Assembly (NCBI RefSeq): GCF_000519205.1 | Contig: NZ_JAFB01000014.1 | Coordinates: 1 to 64,000 of the forward strand | Length of the DNA: 64,000 nt | Direction of reading: 5' to 3' | Origin: Amycolatopsis taiwanensis DSM 45107 | Lineage (GTDB): Bacteria; Actinomycetota; Actinomycetes; Mycobacteriales; Pseudonocardiaceae | In this document: positions 7,000 to 16,909 of the stretch, in pieces | Numbering within the stretch: position 1 is the stretch's first letter | Layout of the letters: each line of letters begins with the position of its first letter | Program-made: the position numbers and the translations under genes | Notes under the pieces: generated by a model | Database searches by the model: none | The model's input: the letters and a program-made list of their open reading frames with translations, nothing else | What the model was told of the DNA's origin: nothing

Positions 7000-9900
7000 T
7001 CAGGCGAACGCCTTGGCGATCAACGCCTTCTGCTCGACGTCGTGCACCTTGGACGAGCCCGCCGACGGCGCGGCCATCGGACGGCGCGCGGCCACGTCGA
7101 GGCCGGAGAGCAGGTCGGGGAGCTTGCGCGGCAGGTGCAGCCCGAAGAACGGCCAGGCGCCCTGGTTCTCCGGCTCCTCCTGCACCCACACGACCTCCGA
7201 CGCGGCGGTGTAGCGCTCGAGCGCGGCCTTCAGCTTCTTCAGCGGCAGCGGGTAGTACTGCTCGATGCGCACGATCGCCACGTCGTCCGCGCCACGCTTG
7301 TCGCGTTCGGCCACCAGCTCCCAGTACAGCTTTCCGGAGGTCAGCAGCACCTTGCGCGCCTTCGCCGGGTTGACGTCGACGTCGTCGATCACCGACATGA
7401 ACTTCGACTGGCCGGTGAAGTCCTCCACCGCCGAGGTCGCCGCCTTGTTCCGCAGCATCGACTTCGGGGTGAACACGATCAGCGGCCGGCGGATCCCGTC
7501 CAGCGCGTGCCGGCGCAGCAGGTGGAAGTGGTTCGCCGGAGTGGACGGCACCGCGACCGTCATCGACCCCTCGGCGCAGAGCTGCAGGAACCGCTCGATC
7601 CGGCCGGACGTGTGGTCCGGGCCCTGGCCCTCGTGACCGTGCGGCAGCAGCAGCACGACATCGGCGAGCTGGCCCCACTTGGCTTCGCCCGAGGAGATGT
7701 ACTCGTCGATCACCGTCTGCGCGCCGTTGACGAAGTCGCCGAACTGCGCCTCCCACAGCACCAGCGCCTCCGAGTTGGCCACCGAGTAGCCGTACTCGAA
7801 GCCGACCGCCGCGTACTCCGACAGCGCCGAGTCGTAGATCATCACCCGGCCCTGGTTCGGCGCCAGGTTCTGCAGCGGCGCGTACTCACGGCCGGTCTTG
7901 CGGTCGATGAGCACCGAGTGCCGCTGGGTGAAGGTGCCGCGCCGCGAGTCCTGCCCGGACAGCCGCACCAGGCGCCCCTCCATGGCCAGCGACCCGAACG
8001 CGAGCAGTTCACCGAACGCCCAGTCGATGCCGCCTTCCCGCGACATCTTGCCGCGGCGCTCCATCACTGGCTTGACCCGCGGGTGCGGGGTGAAGCCGTC
8101 GGGCACGTTGCTGAACGCGTCACCGATCCGCTCGACGACCTCGCGGCTGACCGCCGTCGACACCTTGGCCGGGACCTGCTGCTCGCCTTCCACCGACGGG
8201 CTCGGCGCGATCGGGTGCTTCTCCAGTTCGCGAACCTCGTTGAAGACGTGTTCCAGCTGGCTGGAGAAGTCGCGCAACGCGGCTTCCGCTTCGTCGACCG
8301 AGATGTCGCCGCGGCCGATCAGCGCTTCGGTGTAGATCTTCCGCACCGAACGCTTGGCGTCGATGATGTCGTACATCGCCGGCTGCGTCATCGACGGGTC
8401 GTCGCCCTCGTTGTGGCCCCGGCGGCGGTAACAGATCATGTCGATCACGACGTCCTTGTTGAACGCCTGCCGGTAGTCCACCGCGAGCTTGGCCACCCAG
8501 TGCGCGGCCTCCGGGTCGTCCCCGTTGACGTGGAAGATCGGCGCGCCGATCATCTTCGCCACGTCGGTGGCGTACTGCGACGACCGCGAGTGTTCCGGCG
8601 CGGTGGTGTAGCCGACCTGGTTGTTGATGATGATGTGCACCGTGCCGCCGGTCCGGTAACCACGCAGCAGCGCCAGGTTCAGCGTCTCGGCGACCACGCC
8701 CTGGCCGGCGAACGCGGCGTCACCGTGCAGCAGCACGGGCAGCACGGTGAAGCCCTCGCCGTGCTGGTCGCCCTTGTTCAGGAGATCCTGCTTGGCCCGG
8801 GCGATGCCCTCCAGCACCGGGTCCACCGTCTCCAGGTGCGACGGGTTCGCGGTCAGCGACACCTTCGTCTCGCCGTCACCGAACATGCGGAAGTACTTGC
8901 CCTCGGCGCCCAGGTGGTACTTCACGTCGCCGGAGCCGTGCGCCTGGCCCGGGTCGAGGTTGCCCTCGAACTCCTGGAAGATCTGCGAGATCGGCTTGCC
9001 CACGATGTTGGCCAGCACGTTGAGCCGGCCACGGTGCGGCATGCCGATCACGACCTCGTCGAGCTCGTGCTCGGCGGCCTTGTCGAGCACGGTGTCCAGC
9101 AGCGGGATCACCGTCTCGCCGCCCTCCAGCGAGAACCGCTTCTGGCCGACGTACTTGGTCTGCAGGAAGGTCTCGAACGCCTCGGCCGCGTTGAGCTTGG
9201 ACAGCACGTACTTCTGCACGGCCTGGTCGGGCTTCTCGTGCGGCACCTCGACGCGATCCTGGATCCAGCGGCGCTCCTCGGGGTCGAGGATGTGCGTGTA
9301 CTCCACGCCGACCGTGCGGCAGTAGGAGTCGCGCAGGACGCCCAGCACGTCACGCAGCTTCATGCGCTCCTGGCCGGCGAACCCGCCGACGGCGAACTCG
9401 CGGTCGAGGTCCCACAGCGTCAGGCCGTGTGAGAGGACGTCGAGGTCCTCGTGGCGGCGCTGGCGGTAGTTCAGCGGGTCGGTGTCGGCCATCAGGTGGC
9501 CGCGGATGCGGTAGGCGTCGATGAGCTCGATGACCCGCGCGGTCTTGTCGACGGCGCCCGCGGGAATGTCCTTGACCCAGCGCACCGGTTCGTAGGGCAG
9601 GCGCAGCGACGTGAAGATGTCGTCGTAGAAACCGTCGCCGCCGAGCAGCAACTCGTGGATGCGCTTGAGGTACTCGCCGGACTCCGCACCCTGGATGATC
9701 CGGTGGTCGTAGGTCGACGTCAGCGTCATGATCTTGCTGATGCCGAGGTCGACGAGGGTCTTCTCGCTGCTGCCCTCGAAGGCCGACGGGTACTGCATCG
9801 CGCCCACGCCGATGATCGCGCCCTGGCCGGCCTGCAGCCGGGGCACCGAGTGGTTGGTGCCGATGCCGCCCGGGTTGGTCAGCGAGATCGTGGTGCCGGC

Positions 9901-10692
9901 GAAGTCGTCGGCGGTCAGCTTGTTGTTGCGAGCCTTCTTGACGATCTCCTCGTACGCCTGCCAGAACTGCAGGAACGTCATGTTCTCGGTGTGCTTGATG
10001 GAGGCGACGACGAGGGTGCGGCTGCCGTCCTTGCCCTTCATGTCGATCGCGAGACCGAGGTTCACGTGCTCCGGCGTGATCGCGAACGGCTTCCCGTCGA
10101 CGAGATCGTAGTGCCGGTTCATGTTCGGGAAGTCACGCAGCGCACGCACCATCGCGTACCCGATGAGGTGCGTGAAGGAGATCTTGCCACCGCGGGTGCG
10201 CTTGAGGTGGTTGTTGATCACGATGCGGTTGTCGGCCATCAGCTTGGCCGGCACGGCGCGCACGCTCGTCGCGGTGGGGACGGTCAGCGAGGCGTCCATG
10301 TTCTTCGCGATCGCCGCCGCGGCGCCGCGCAGCTGCTTGCCCTCTTGCTTGGCCTCCGGCTTGGCTGCTGCGGGCGCGGGAGCGGCCTTCGCGGCGGCCG
10401 GCCGCGGCTTCACCGGGGTCGGCTGGGGGGCGGGTGCCGGGCGCGCGGGTGCCTTCGGCGGCGCGGTCTTGAGCTGACCGTTCGACTTCGCCGGTTGGCC
10501 CGATTGGTCCGGTCGGGGCGTCTTGGGTGCGGCGTCCGGCTTCTTGTGCGGGGTCTGCGTCGGCGTGAAGTCCGAGAAGAAGTCATGCCAGGCGGCATCT
10601 ACTGAGGAGGGGTCGGCGAGGAACTGGTCGTACATCTCCTCGACGAGCCATTCGTTGGGGCCGAACTGCGACGCAGGGCTACTGCTGGACAC
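7000..10692 (-). CDS. kgd: Multifunctional 2-oxoglutarate decarboxylase/dehydrogenase (Kgd/OdhA)
   Basis: An actinobacterial fusion of a succinyltransferase-like E2 domain with the thiamine-dependent E1 of 2-oxoglutarate dehydrogenase, 1230 residues. Residues 1-45 match the E1 N-terminus ([18 protein letters not shown]), then a Pro/Ala linker, then the E2 catalytic domain (about 125-360, active site [15 protein letters not shown]). E1 follows from about residue 390, with [11 protein letters not shown], the thiamine-binding region [14 protein letters not shown] and NNQVGYTT. There is no lipoyl domain, as usual for this form. It acts in the citric acid cycle and is normally controlled by GarA/OdhI and acetyl-CoA. 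The ATG is at 10690-10692. Confidence 0.97.
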   Translation of the reverse strand: MSSSSPASQFGPNEWLVEEMYDQFLADPSSVDAAWHDFFSDFTPTQTPHKKPDAAPKTPRPDQSGQPAKSNGQLKTAPPKAPARPAPAPQPTPVKPRPAAAKAAPAPAAAKPEAKQEGKQLRGAAAAIAKNMDASLTVPTATSVRAVPAKLMADNRIVINNHLKRTRGGKISFTHLIGYAMVRALRDFPNMNRHYDLVDGKPFAITPEHVNLGLAIDMKGKDGSRTLVVASIKHTENMTFLQFWQAYEEIVKKARNNKLTADDFAGTTISLTNPGGIGTNHSVPRLQAGQGAIIGVGAMQYPSAFEGSSEKTLVDLGISKIMTLTSTYDHRIIQGAESGEYLKRIHELLLGGDGFYDDIFTSLRLPYEPVRWVKDIPAGAVDKTARVIELIDAYRIRGHLMADTDPLNYRQRRHEDLDVLSHGLTLWDLDREFAVGGFAGQERMKLRDVLGVLRDSYCRTVGVEYTHILDPEERRWIQDRVEVPHEKPDQAVQKYVLSKLNAAEAFETFLQTKYVGQKRFSLEGGETVIPLLDTVLDKAAEHELDEVVIGMPHRGRLNVLANIVGKPISQIFQEFEGNLDPGQAHGSGDVKYHLGAEGKYFRMFGDGETKVSLTANPSHLETVDPVLEGIARAKQDLLNKGDQHGEGFTVLPVLLHGDAAFAGQGVVAETLNLALLRGYRTGGTVHIIINNQVGYTTAPEHSRSSQYATDVAKMIGAPIFHVNGDDPEAAHWVAKLAVDYRQAFNKDVVIDMICYRRRGHNEGDDPSMTQPAMYDIIDAKRSVRKIYTEALIGRGDISVDEAEAALRDFSSQLEHVFNEVRELEKHPIAPSPSVEGEQQVPAKVSTAVSREVVERIGDAFSNVPDGFTPHPRVKPVMERRGKMSREGGIDWAFGELLAFGSLAMEGRLVRLSGQDSRRGTFTQRHSVLIDRKTGREYAPLQNLAPNQGRVMIYDSALSEYAAVGFEYGYSVANSEALVLWEAQFGDFVNGAQTVIDEYISSGEAKWGQLADVVLLLPHGHEGQGPDHTSGRIERFLQLCAEGSMTVAVPSTPANHFHLLRRHALDGIRRPLIVFTPKSMLRNKAATSAVEDFTGQSKFMSVIDDVDVNPAKARKVLLTSGKLYWELVAERDKRGADDVAIVRIEQYYPLPLKKLKAALERYTAASEVVWVQEEPENQGAWPFFGLHLPRKLPDLLSGLDVAARRPMAAPSAGSSKVHDVEQKALIAKAFA

Positions 10693-10919
10693 GGCAGGGA
10701 CTCGCCTCTATCCATCTCGATCTAACTTGTCCGTTTGATGCGCCTACCAGGCTAACCCCCTGCCCTCTCGGCGTGTGATTGAACTCGTCGATCTCCGTGG
10801 AGTGCGATTGCGGCATTTTTCACTGAATTGTTCACTAGACCGATTCAGATGCAACGCAGGTTCAACGACCTGGTCGTTGGGGAAGGCCGCGCCCAGCTGG
10901 TTGAGCTGATGGTGATCGT

Positions 10920-11363
10920 TCAGGCGGTGCGACGGTCGTAGTCCTCGCGGTTGGCGAGCACCTCGTCCATGTGCGCCTCGGCCCACACCTTGATGCCCCG
11001 GACCACGTGGTGCAGGGAGAGACCGAGGTCGGTCAGCTCGTAAGTGACCGTGACCGGCACGGTCGGTGTCACGGTGCGGGTGAGCAGGCCGTCGCGTTCG
11101 AGGGCACGCAGTGTCTGGGTGAGCATCTTCTGACTGACCCCGGCCAGTCGGCGGGACAGCTCGGAGTAACGCATCGACCGCGGCTGGCCGCTGCAGTCGG
11201 CCCCGGGCTGATGCGGGCCGTCGCTGCCCAGCGCGGCCAGGACCAGCGCGACCCACTTGTCGGAGATCCGGTCCAGTAGCCGGCGACTGGGGCAGTTGGC
11301 CATGAAGGCGTCGTATTCCCACTTCGCCTGTGCCCGCTTCTGGGCGGCCGTCGTCGTGGGCAT
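10920..11363 (-). CDS. HxlR-family winged-helix regulator
   Basis: 147 residues. The family core is present: a Cys near the N-terminus (ANCPSRRLLDRISDKWVALVL), then RYSELSRRLAGVSQKMLTQTLRALERDGLL as recognition helix and wing, then VTYELTDLGLSLHHVV. HxlR proteins often sense thiol-reactive or quinone stress through that Cys. It is divergent from a quinone-oxidoreductase-like gene 113 bp away, a standard regulator-target pair. ATG 11361-11363 is chosen because AGGAAGGA lies just before it. An unusual feature is a roughly 10-residue insert with a second Cys (GADCSGQP) ahead of the recognition helix. Confidence 0.9.
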   Translation of the reverse strand: MPTTTAAQKRAQAKWEYDAFMANCPSRRLLDRISDKWVALVLAALGSDGPHQPGADCSGQPRSMRYSELSRRLAGVSQKMLTQTLRALERDGLLTRTVTPTVPVTVTYELTDLGLSLHHVVRGIKVWAEAHMDEVLANREDYDRRTA

Positions 11364-11395
11364 CGACCGATCCTTCCTGCCGAGAGGTGACTTAC

Positions 11396-11409
11396 GCACT
11401 TTGAAGTGC
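11396..11409. promoter_or_regulatory. Candidate HxlR operator
   Basis: GCACTT-TG-AAGTGC is a perfect 6-bp inverted repeat in the 113-bp divergent region. It is followed at 11411-11427 by TACTTCCTACTGGAAAG, rich in similar half-sites. The position between the HxlR gene and its likely target makes it a good operator candidate, but binding is inferred. Confidence 0.5.
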
Positions 11410-11476
11410 CTACTTCCTACTGGAAAGTTACCCATCCATCGTGGTGCGGGACAACTTTCGAAACAGGAGCGACACC

Positions 11477-12394
11477 ATGAGCACCCCGACCTTCCGCGCC
11501 GCCGTCGTCCGCACCCCGAGCGGGCCCGGCTCGATCGAGATCATCGACGTTCCGGTGGCCGAACCCGGGCCCGGCGAGGTCCGGGTCGAGATCGCCGCCG
11601 CGGCGGTCAACCCCGTCGACCTCGGGGTCGCGCGCGGCCTCTTCCACGCGATGGGACTGGTCAACCAGCCCGAACACACCGGCCTGGGCTGGGACTTCGC
11701 CGGCACCGTCGTCGCCACCGGCGCCGTTGTGAGCCTGCCGGCCGGCACCCGGGTCGCCGGCCTGGTGGACGGATTCGACCGCGATTTCGGTACCTACGCC
11801 GAGCAACTCGTCGTGCCGGCCGCCGACCTCGCCGTCGTGCCGGACGGGCTGGACCTGGCCATGGCGTCGACGGTGCCGCTCAACGGGCTGGCCGCCGCAG
11901 GGATCGTCGACCTGCTCGGCGACGCGCCCACCGAGGGCAACCGGCTGCTGGTGACCGGCGCGGCCGGCGCCGTCGGTGGGTACGTGGCCGCGCTCGCGCA
12001 GGACCACGGCTGGCAGGTCACCGGTCTTGCCAGAGCCGAGGACGAGGAGTTCGTCCGAAGCCTCGGCGCCGCGTTCACCACGAACGCCGAGCCGGGCTGG
12101 GACGCGGTCGCCGACGGCGCGGCGCTGCAGGAGCGGGGCCTCGCCCTGGTCCGCGACGGCGGGTCCTTCGTCGGAGTGCAACCGAGCGCGGAGCCGGCCG
12201 CGGAGCGCGGGATCACGGTGGGCGTCGTGGTCGCGCATCCCGACGGCCCTCGGTTGGGCGGCCTGCTCGCCCGCACGGCGTCCGGCGAACTGCCGGCAAG
12301 AGTGCACGCGGCCGTGCCGCTGGAGCAGGTTGCCGACGCCCACCGGGCCGTCGCCAAGGGCGGGGTGCGCGGCCGCTACGTGCTGAAGCCCTGA
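11477..12394 (+). CDS. NADP-dependent alcohol dehydrogenase/quinone oxidoreductase family
   Basis: A medium-chain reductase of 305 residues without zinc ligands. The N-terminal GroES-like domain (about 1-110) is followed by a Rossmann fold whose dinucleotide motif is LLVTGAAGAVGGYVAALAQ. Such enzymes reduce quinones or enones with NADPH, which fits control by the divergent HxlR regulator. The start ATG 11477 has AGGAG 9 bases upstream. The C-terminus ends in the family pattern HRAVAKGGVRGRYVLKP. Confidence 0.88.
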   Translation: MSTPTFRAAVVRTPSGPGSIEIIDVPVAEPGPGEVRVEIAAAAVNPVDLGVARGLFHAMGLVNQPEHTGLGWDFAGTVVATGAVVSLPAGTRVAGLVDGFDRDFGTYAEQLVVPAADLAVVPDGLDLAMASTVPLNGLAAAGIVDLLGDAPTEGNRLLVTGAAGAVGGYVAALAQDHGWQVTGLARAEDEEFVRSLGAAFTTNAEPGWDAVADGAALQERGLALVRDGGSFVGVQPSAEPAAERGITVGVVVAHPDGPRLGGLLARTASGELPARVHAAVPLEQVADAHRAVAKGGVRGRYVLKP

Positions 12395-12472
12395 CCCGGA
12401 CGACTGTCTGAAGAGGACAGTCCTGACTTCCGCCTCAGCGTAAGCATTCCCCACACAACGAACGGAGCGACC

Positions 12473-13576
12473 ATGATCTGGACAGCCGGCTTCCGCACCG
12501 CGGTGATCAGTCCCTACGAGCAGATCAAGCTCAGCGAGCCGCGCGGCTTCGCCGACCAGACGGTGCGCCACGTGCTCCGCATGGCCGGCGGCGGGCAACG
12601 CCTCCGCGTACGCCTGACGAACCGCTACGGCCGCACCCCCTTGACCATCGGCGCCGCACGGGCCGCCACCGAGCACGGGCAGGCCAGCATCACCTTCGAC
12701 GGTGCCGAGCGGATCACCATTCCGCCGGGAGAAGAGGCAGTCAGTGACCCGATGGATCTGCCCGTCGCCCGCGCCGCCGAGGTGCTCCTCAGCATTTATC
12801 TCCCTGAGGAGACCGGTCTGGCCACCTATTCCCACCTGCCAAGGGAGAACGCGCGCATAGTCCGCGGGAACCACGTTGACTCGCCCGCACTCCCTGAGGC
12901 TGAGCAGGTAGAAGGCAGGTTCTACGTCTCGGGCATCGACGTGCTCGCCCCGGACGACACCGCGGTCGCCGTGGCGTTCGGCGACTCCTGGTTCGAAGGA
13001 GTCGGCACCACGATCGGCGCGAACAACCGTTCCGTGGACTTCCTCAACCGGCGCCTCGAGCGGGGCTGGGTCGTCAACCAGGGCATCGCCGGAAACCGGC
13101 TGCTGAAGGACGAGGTCGGCGAGCATGCGCTGGGGCGCTTCGACCGCGACGTTCTCTCGATTCCCGGCCTGACCCACGTCCTGGTGCACTTCGGGATCAA
13201 CGACCTCGGCCTCGGCGGCATGTCCGGCGAGCCTCCCGCCACCTCCGATGCGCTCATGGAGGGGTTCAAGGCCCTGGCCCACCGCGCTCACCAGGCCGGC
13301 CTGAAGATCCTCGTGGCCACCATCGGCCCCTTCGCGGGCGCCATTTACCCCGGGATCAGTACCCCCGAGGGCCTTGCCGCCCGACGCGAGGTGAACGACT
13401 GGATCCGTACCACCGACGCTTTCGACGCCGTCTTTGATGTGGCACGGGCGGTCGAGGACCCCGAAGCCCCCGACTACATCCACCCTGCCCTGGACGGTGG
13501 CGACGGCATGCACCTCAACGACAAAGGCGCGGAAGCCATGGCCGACGCCGTAGACCTGGCAACCCTCCGCCTCTAG
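12473..13576 (+). CDS. SGNH/GDSL-type hydrolase, cytoplasmic
   Basis: An esterase-like protein of 367 residues. An N-terminal beta-rich domain (residues 1-160) precedes the SGNH fold. Block I is VAFGDSWFEGVG with the nucleophile Ser, block II is the Gly in QGIAGNRLL, block III is the Asn in VHFGINDLG, and block V is DGMHLNDKGAEAMA with Asp and His. No signal peptide is seen, so it probably acts inside the cell. The substrate is unknown. It follows the oxidoreductase by 78 bp, which contains a small inverted repeat (ACTGTC/GACAGT), so it may be transcribed separately. Confidence 0.88.
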   Translation: MIWTAGFRTAVISPYEQIKLSEPRGFADQTVRHVLRMAGGGQRLRVRLTNRYGRTPLTIGAARAATEHGQASITFDGAERITIPPGEEAVSDPMDLPVARAAEVLLSIYLPEETGLATYSHLPRENARIVRGNHVDSPALPEAEQVEGRFYVSGIDVLAPDDTAVAVAFGDSWFEGVGTTIGANNRSVDFLNRRLERGWVVNQGIAGNRLLKDEVGEHALGRFDRDVLSIPGLTHVLVHFGINDLGLGGMSGEPPATSDALMEGFKALAHRAHQAGLKILVATIGPFAGAIYPGISTPEGLAARREVNDWIRTTDAFDAVFDVARAVEDPEAPDYIHPALDGGDGMHLNDKGAEAMADAVDLATLRL

Positions 13577-13824
13577 CGTCCTGGTCCGGTCACCGCGCGA
13601 CTTCCCTTGTCGCTCGGTGATCTGGCCCGCGGGTCACGAGAGGCTGGACCGCATCCATGCCCGGTTGGTGATCGCTCAACGTCGAACGTCTCACCACACA
13701 GGAACGAACCATCTTCATCGCAGCCCTGCAGAAGACGTTTGGTCGCCAGCGAAGTCGTCCACAACCTCCTGCCCTTGCTCGCGTCGGCGGAATAGGGCAC
13801 CGGCACCGCGGGTTGATCGCTGGT

Positions 13825-14634
13825 GTGACTGTTGAAATCGGTGTCATCCTGCCGACATCCACACCCGACCCCGCTCACCCGATCCTGGGTGATGTCCGGG
13901 AAAGCGCACGGTTCGCCGAGGCGGCCGGCCTCGACTCGATCTGGTCCACCGATCATCTGGTGGCGAGTGCCCCGATGCTCGACAGCACCGTGGTTCTGGC
14001 CGCCGCGGCGGCGGTGACCGAACGCATCACGGTCGGCTTCAACGTGATGTTGCTGGCCCTTCGGCCGGTGGCCTGGGCGGCGAAGCAGGTGAGCACGTTG
14101 CAGTACGTTTCCGGAAATCGACTCGTCCTGGGGATCGGCACCGGCAACCCAGCGCACGGCGACATCGGCTGGCGCGCGGCCGGGGTGTCCTATGCAGACC
14201 GTGGCCGGCGTACCGATGAGGCGCTGCGAGTGCTGCCGGATCTGGTCACCGGTAAGCGGACCGTGCTCGACGACGGTGTAGAAGTAGCGCTCGCCCCGGC
14301 TGCGAACATGCCTCCCGTCGTGGTGGCCGGCAACGGGCGGGCGGCGCTGCGCCGGGCGGCCAGGTACGGCGACGGCTGGGCGTCGATCGGACTGCCACCC
14401 GAGGAGATCGCGGAGAGTCTCGCGGAGATCGGCCGGCTCGCCGCCGAACTCGGCCGTCCAGCGCTCAAGGCCACGGTCGTCGGACCCGATGTGGGCACCG
14501 ACCCGCAGCAAGCCGCCGCGCGACTGGCGGCCTACGAGGCGGCCGGAGTCGAGCGCGTGATCCTCGCGCCGACGGGCACGGACTGGCAGCGCGACTACGA
14601 GTTCGCGGCCAAGGTGCGCTCCGCGTACAACTAG
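13825..14634 (+). CDS. LLM-class F420-dependent oxidoreductase
   Basis: A luciferase-like monooxygenase-fold protein of 269 residues. The N-terminus (VEIGVILPTSTPDP), the AEAAGLDSIWSTDHLV block, the ITVGFNVMLLALRPVAWAAKQVSTLQYVSGNRLVLGIGTGN block and the RAARYGDGWASIGLPPEE segment match the F420-binding TIM-barrel family. The substrate cannot be told. GTG 13825 is taken as start; TTG 13813 in frame is the alternative. Neither has a clear ribosome site. The 248 bp before it hold no gene that I can support. Confidence 0.85.
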   Translation: MTVEIGVILPTSTPDPAHPILGDVRESARFAEAAGLDSIWSTDHLVASAPMLDSTVVLAAAAAVTERITVGFNVMLLALRPVAWAAKQVSTLQYVSGNRLVLGIGTGNPAHGDIGWRAAGVSYADRGRRTDEALRVLPDLVTGKRTVLDDGVEVALAPAANMPPVVVAGNGRAALRRAARYGDGWASIGLPPEEIAESLAEIGRLAAELGRPALKATVVGPDVGTDPQQAAARLAAYEAAGVERVILAPTGTDWQRDYEFAAKVRSAYN

Positions 14635-14693
14635 GAGGGGCGGCGACTCAGCCTATTACCAGAAAGATCTCCTGGTTGCCGGACAGCTCGTGC

Positions 14694-14741
14694 ATGCGTG
14701 ACTCGTTACTCCCGAAAATCGGCATGAACGGGCCACTCATG
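14694..14741. repeat. Dispersed 48-bp palindromic repeat
   Basis: ATGCGTGACTCGTTACT at the left and GAACGGGCCACTCATG at the right form the same hairpin as at 6940-6987. It is placed between two convergent genes. Confidence 0.72.
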
Positions 14742-14780
14742 AACGTGCTGACGCTGTGATCATGGGCGATTTCTCATCCG

Positions 14781-14808
14781 ACTTCTACGGTGAAACTTCT
14801 ACGGTGAA
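14781..14808. repeat. 14-bp perfect tandem duplication at a gene end
   Basis: ACTTCTACGGTGAA occurs twice in direct succession (14781-14794 and 14795-14808). It covers the last codons of the minus-strand hypothetical gene. The duplication shifts the frame so the protein now ends FTVEVSP instead of FTVEVG. Confidence 0.9.
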
Positions 14809-15546
14809 TCCATAGTAGACGCGCCACTGCGGGGCAGGGTGTCCAGGCGGCAGCGGCACTCCTGTCAACGGCGGGACCGCCACCGCCTCCCAGTCGATCG
14901 CGTCCGAGCCATCCAAAAGATCTACAGCGCCGATCTCCTTGCCCCGGGAGTACGAGGTGAGGGTGAGCGGGCCGACGAATTCGTCGTAGTTCGCCAGCCA
15001 ATAGTCGCAAGCCCAGCGCAATTCCTCGGGATCGGCGACCACCAGTCGAAACGTGGTGCATACCGAGCCGCTCCACAACTCGGTCCGCACCAGATGGTAG
15101 TCGTAGGGGAAGTCGCTTTCCGGGTAGTCGCGCTCGTCGAACACTTCGGCCAACGCCGCCAGGCACGCCTTGGGCGTGGGCGCCTCGGGATCCTCGCGCA
15201 GTACGTCGCCGAGCAACTCCTCCGCTTCCTCTCGCCGACGCGTGTTCGCCGACTCGATCTCCTCCTCCTCGGCACCCGGGGCGACGGCGACGATATCGAG
15301 GAGGTTCCGCCACGCCGCGGTCTGCGTGACCAGCAGGCTGCCCAGCAGCGTACGGGCCAGCGTGTCATGGGGGTGGGCGGTGACCGCTGCGCGCAACCAT
15401 GGTTCACCGGCCCAGAACGGTCCGTCCTCCGCCAAGTTCCCATCCGGAAGCAGGCTCAACAACCGCCCGTACTCCCGGGCAGCCCCGGCATCGCCGTCCT
15501 GCGCCGCTGCCCGCAATGCGGCCACTCGCTCGGAGAAGATCGTCAC
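14785..15546 (-). CDS. Conserved hypothetical protein
   Basis: 253 residues, soluble, acidic, no signal peptide. The N-terminal half is helical and TPR-like (VAALRAAAQDGDAGAAREYGRLLSLL, then EPWLRAAVTAHPHDTLARTLLGSLL). The C-terminal half contains CDYWLANYDEFVGPLTLTSY and IDWEAVAVPPLTG. I do not recognise the function. GTG 15546 is chosen because the homologous helix begins there and it leaves a 59-bp divergent promoter region with the MFS gene. The last residues are altered by a 14-bp tandem duplication. Confidence 0.7.
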   Translation of the reverse strand: MTIFSERVAALRAAAQDGDAGAAREYGRLLSLLPDGNLAEDGPFWAGEPWLRAAVTAHPHDTLARTLLGSLLVTQTAAWRNLLDIVAVAPGAEEEEIESANTRRREEAEELLGDVLREDPEAPTPKACLAALAEVFDERDYPESDFPYDYHLVRTELWSGSVCTTFRLVVADPEELRWACDYWLANYDEFVGPLTLTSYSRGKEIGAVDLLDGSDAIDWEAVAVPPLTGVPLPPGHPAPQWRVYYGFTVEVSP

Positions 15547-15605
15547 GCCAGGCCACACTACTTGGCCGAGCGCACGCTCACCCGCGACCGAGGGGATGTC
15601 TGGCC

Positions 15606-16886
15606 TTGTCCGAAACCGAGCGCACTTTCCCATCAGACGACGAGTTCCCGACCGATCTGGCCCGCACCCGACCGGCGCCGCCCGGCCGGCGACCCCACCG
15701 GCGCGGGCTTTTCCTCGCGGCAACCATCATCGATGCCCTGGGCAGCGGGCTGTGGATGCCTTTCGCGCTGCTGTTCCTCGTCCACGCGCAGGGGTTCGGC
15801 CTGGTCGAGTCGGGGGCCGCGCTGAGCGGAGGGGCGCTGGTGGGCCTGGCCGGCGGACCCGTGTTGGGCTCGATCATGGACCGGGTGGGCGCCGCAACCA
15901 TGTTGTTGGCGAGCAACATGGTGCGAGCGCTCGCGTTCGCCTGCTACCCGCTGGTCACAGCCGTGCCCCACATTGTCGTCGTCGCCGCGGTGGTCAGCAT
16001 CGGCGACCGGCTGTTCTGGACCGCGAACGCCCCGATGATCACCTCGCTGACCGAGGGACGGGCGAGCGAGCGTTTGCTCGGGATCCAGACGGTGGCGCGT
16101 TTCGCCGGCAGCGGACTCGGCGCCGGCGGCTCGGCGCTGCTGCCCACCATGACCATCACCGCCTTCCACCTGATCGCCTACCTGAACGCGGCGAGCTTCG
16201 TCCTGGCCGCGGTTCTGATCTGGCTGGTTCGCCCAACTCGGCGTGAGCGTGTGCAGGCCAGCTCGGCCGCTCCGGTGCGGGGAAGCTGGGCCACCGTCCT
16301 GCGGGACCGTCCCTACGTCGCATTCTGCGGCGTGACCGTCCTGTTCACCCTGGCCAGCGTCGGCAAGTACTCGATGCTGCCCATCCTGGTCACCGATGTC
16401 CTGCATGGTCCACAGTGGGTGTTCGGTACCGCGATGGCCATCGGCACCGTGGTCATGGTCGCCGGCCAGCAGCCGATCCTTCGGTTCGTGGGCCGGTGGA
16501 CCCGCGTCCGGGGCATGGTCACCGCCGCGGGCATCTTCGCCTGTTCGTTCGCCACCCTGATCCCGGCAAGCCTGGTCCCGGTAGGCGCCGCCGTGATCCT
16601 CATACTCGGCACCGCCGTGCTGTCCGCCATCGCCGAGGCGATCTTCGCTCCGCTGATGACGGCAGCGGCAGCAGCGGCCGCCCCGCAGGGCGCCGAAGGC
16701 AGGGCCAGCGCGCTGTTCCAACTCTCCTGGGCGGCATCCCAGGTAGCTGGGCCCGCGCTGCTGACCAGCCTGCTGTCCGCGGGGAACGCGGTACTTTGGC
16801 TCACCCTCACCGTCACCTCGGTGTGCGCGATCCCGGCCGTGGCGCTACTGAGCCGGAGGCTGCCGCACGGCGCCCTGGCGCGGTAG
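15606..16886 (+). CDS. Major facilitator superfamily transporter
   Basis: 426 residues with about 12 hydrophobic segments, starting after a charged cytoplasmic tail of about 38 residues. The loop 2-3 motif is GSIMDRVGAATMLL. An intracellular linker occurs near residues 205-230 (RPTRRERVQ). This is the multidrug-type efflux architecture, but the substrate is unknown. TTG 15606 is chosen because GAGGGGA precedes it by about 10 bases. The gene is divergent from the hypothetical gene on the other strand. Confidence 0.86.
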   Translation: MSETERTFPSDDEFPTDLARTRPAPPGRRPHRRGLFLAATIIDALGSGLWMPFALLFLVHAQGFGLVESGAALSGGALVGLAGGPVLGSIMDRVGAATMLLASNMVRALAFACYPLVTAVPHIVVVAAVVSIGDRLFWTANAPMITSLTEGRASERLLGIQTVARFAGSGLGAGGSALLPTMTITAFHLIAYLNAASFVLAAVLIWLVRPTRRERVQASSAAPVRGSWATVLRDRPYVAFCGVTVLFTLASVGKYSMLPILVTDVLHGPQWVFGTAMAIGTVVMVAGQQPILRFVGRWTRVRGMVTAAGIFACSFATLIPASLVPVGAAVILILGTAVLSAIAEAIFAPLMTAAAAAAAPQGAEGRASALFQLSWAASQVAGPALLTSLLSAGNAVLWLTLTVTSVCAIPAVALLSRRLPHGALAR

Positions 16887-16909
16887 AACCCGAAGCACCC
16901 CGTCGTTCC

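Noticed and set aside
6940-9432. 830-codon plus-strand reading frame opposite kgd
   Set aside because: Its composition is that of an antisense shadow (repeated R, H, V and L), while the minus strand encodes a full Kgd with all motifs.
10744-11322. 192-codon minus frame overlapping the HxlR gene
   Set aside because: Out of frame with the HxlR gene, whose motifs and ribosome site are clear.
11417-13513. 698-codon minus-strand reading frame across the oxidoreductase and SGNH genes
   Set aside because: It overlaps two well-supported plus-strand genes with correct motifs and shows shadow composition.
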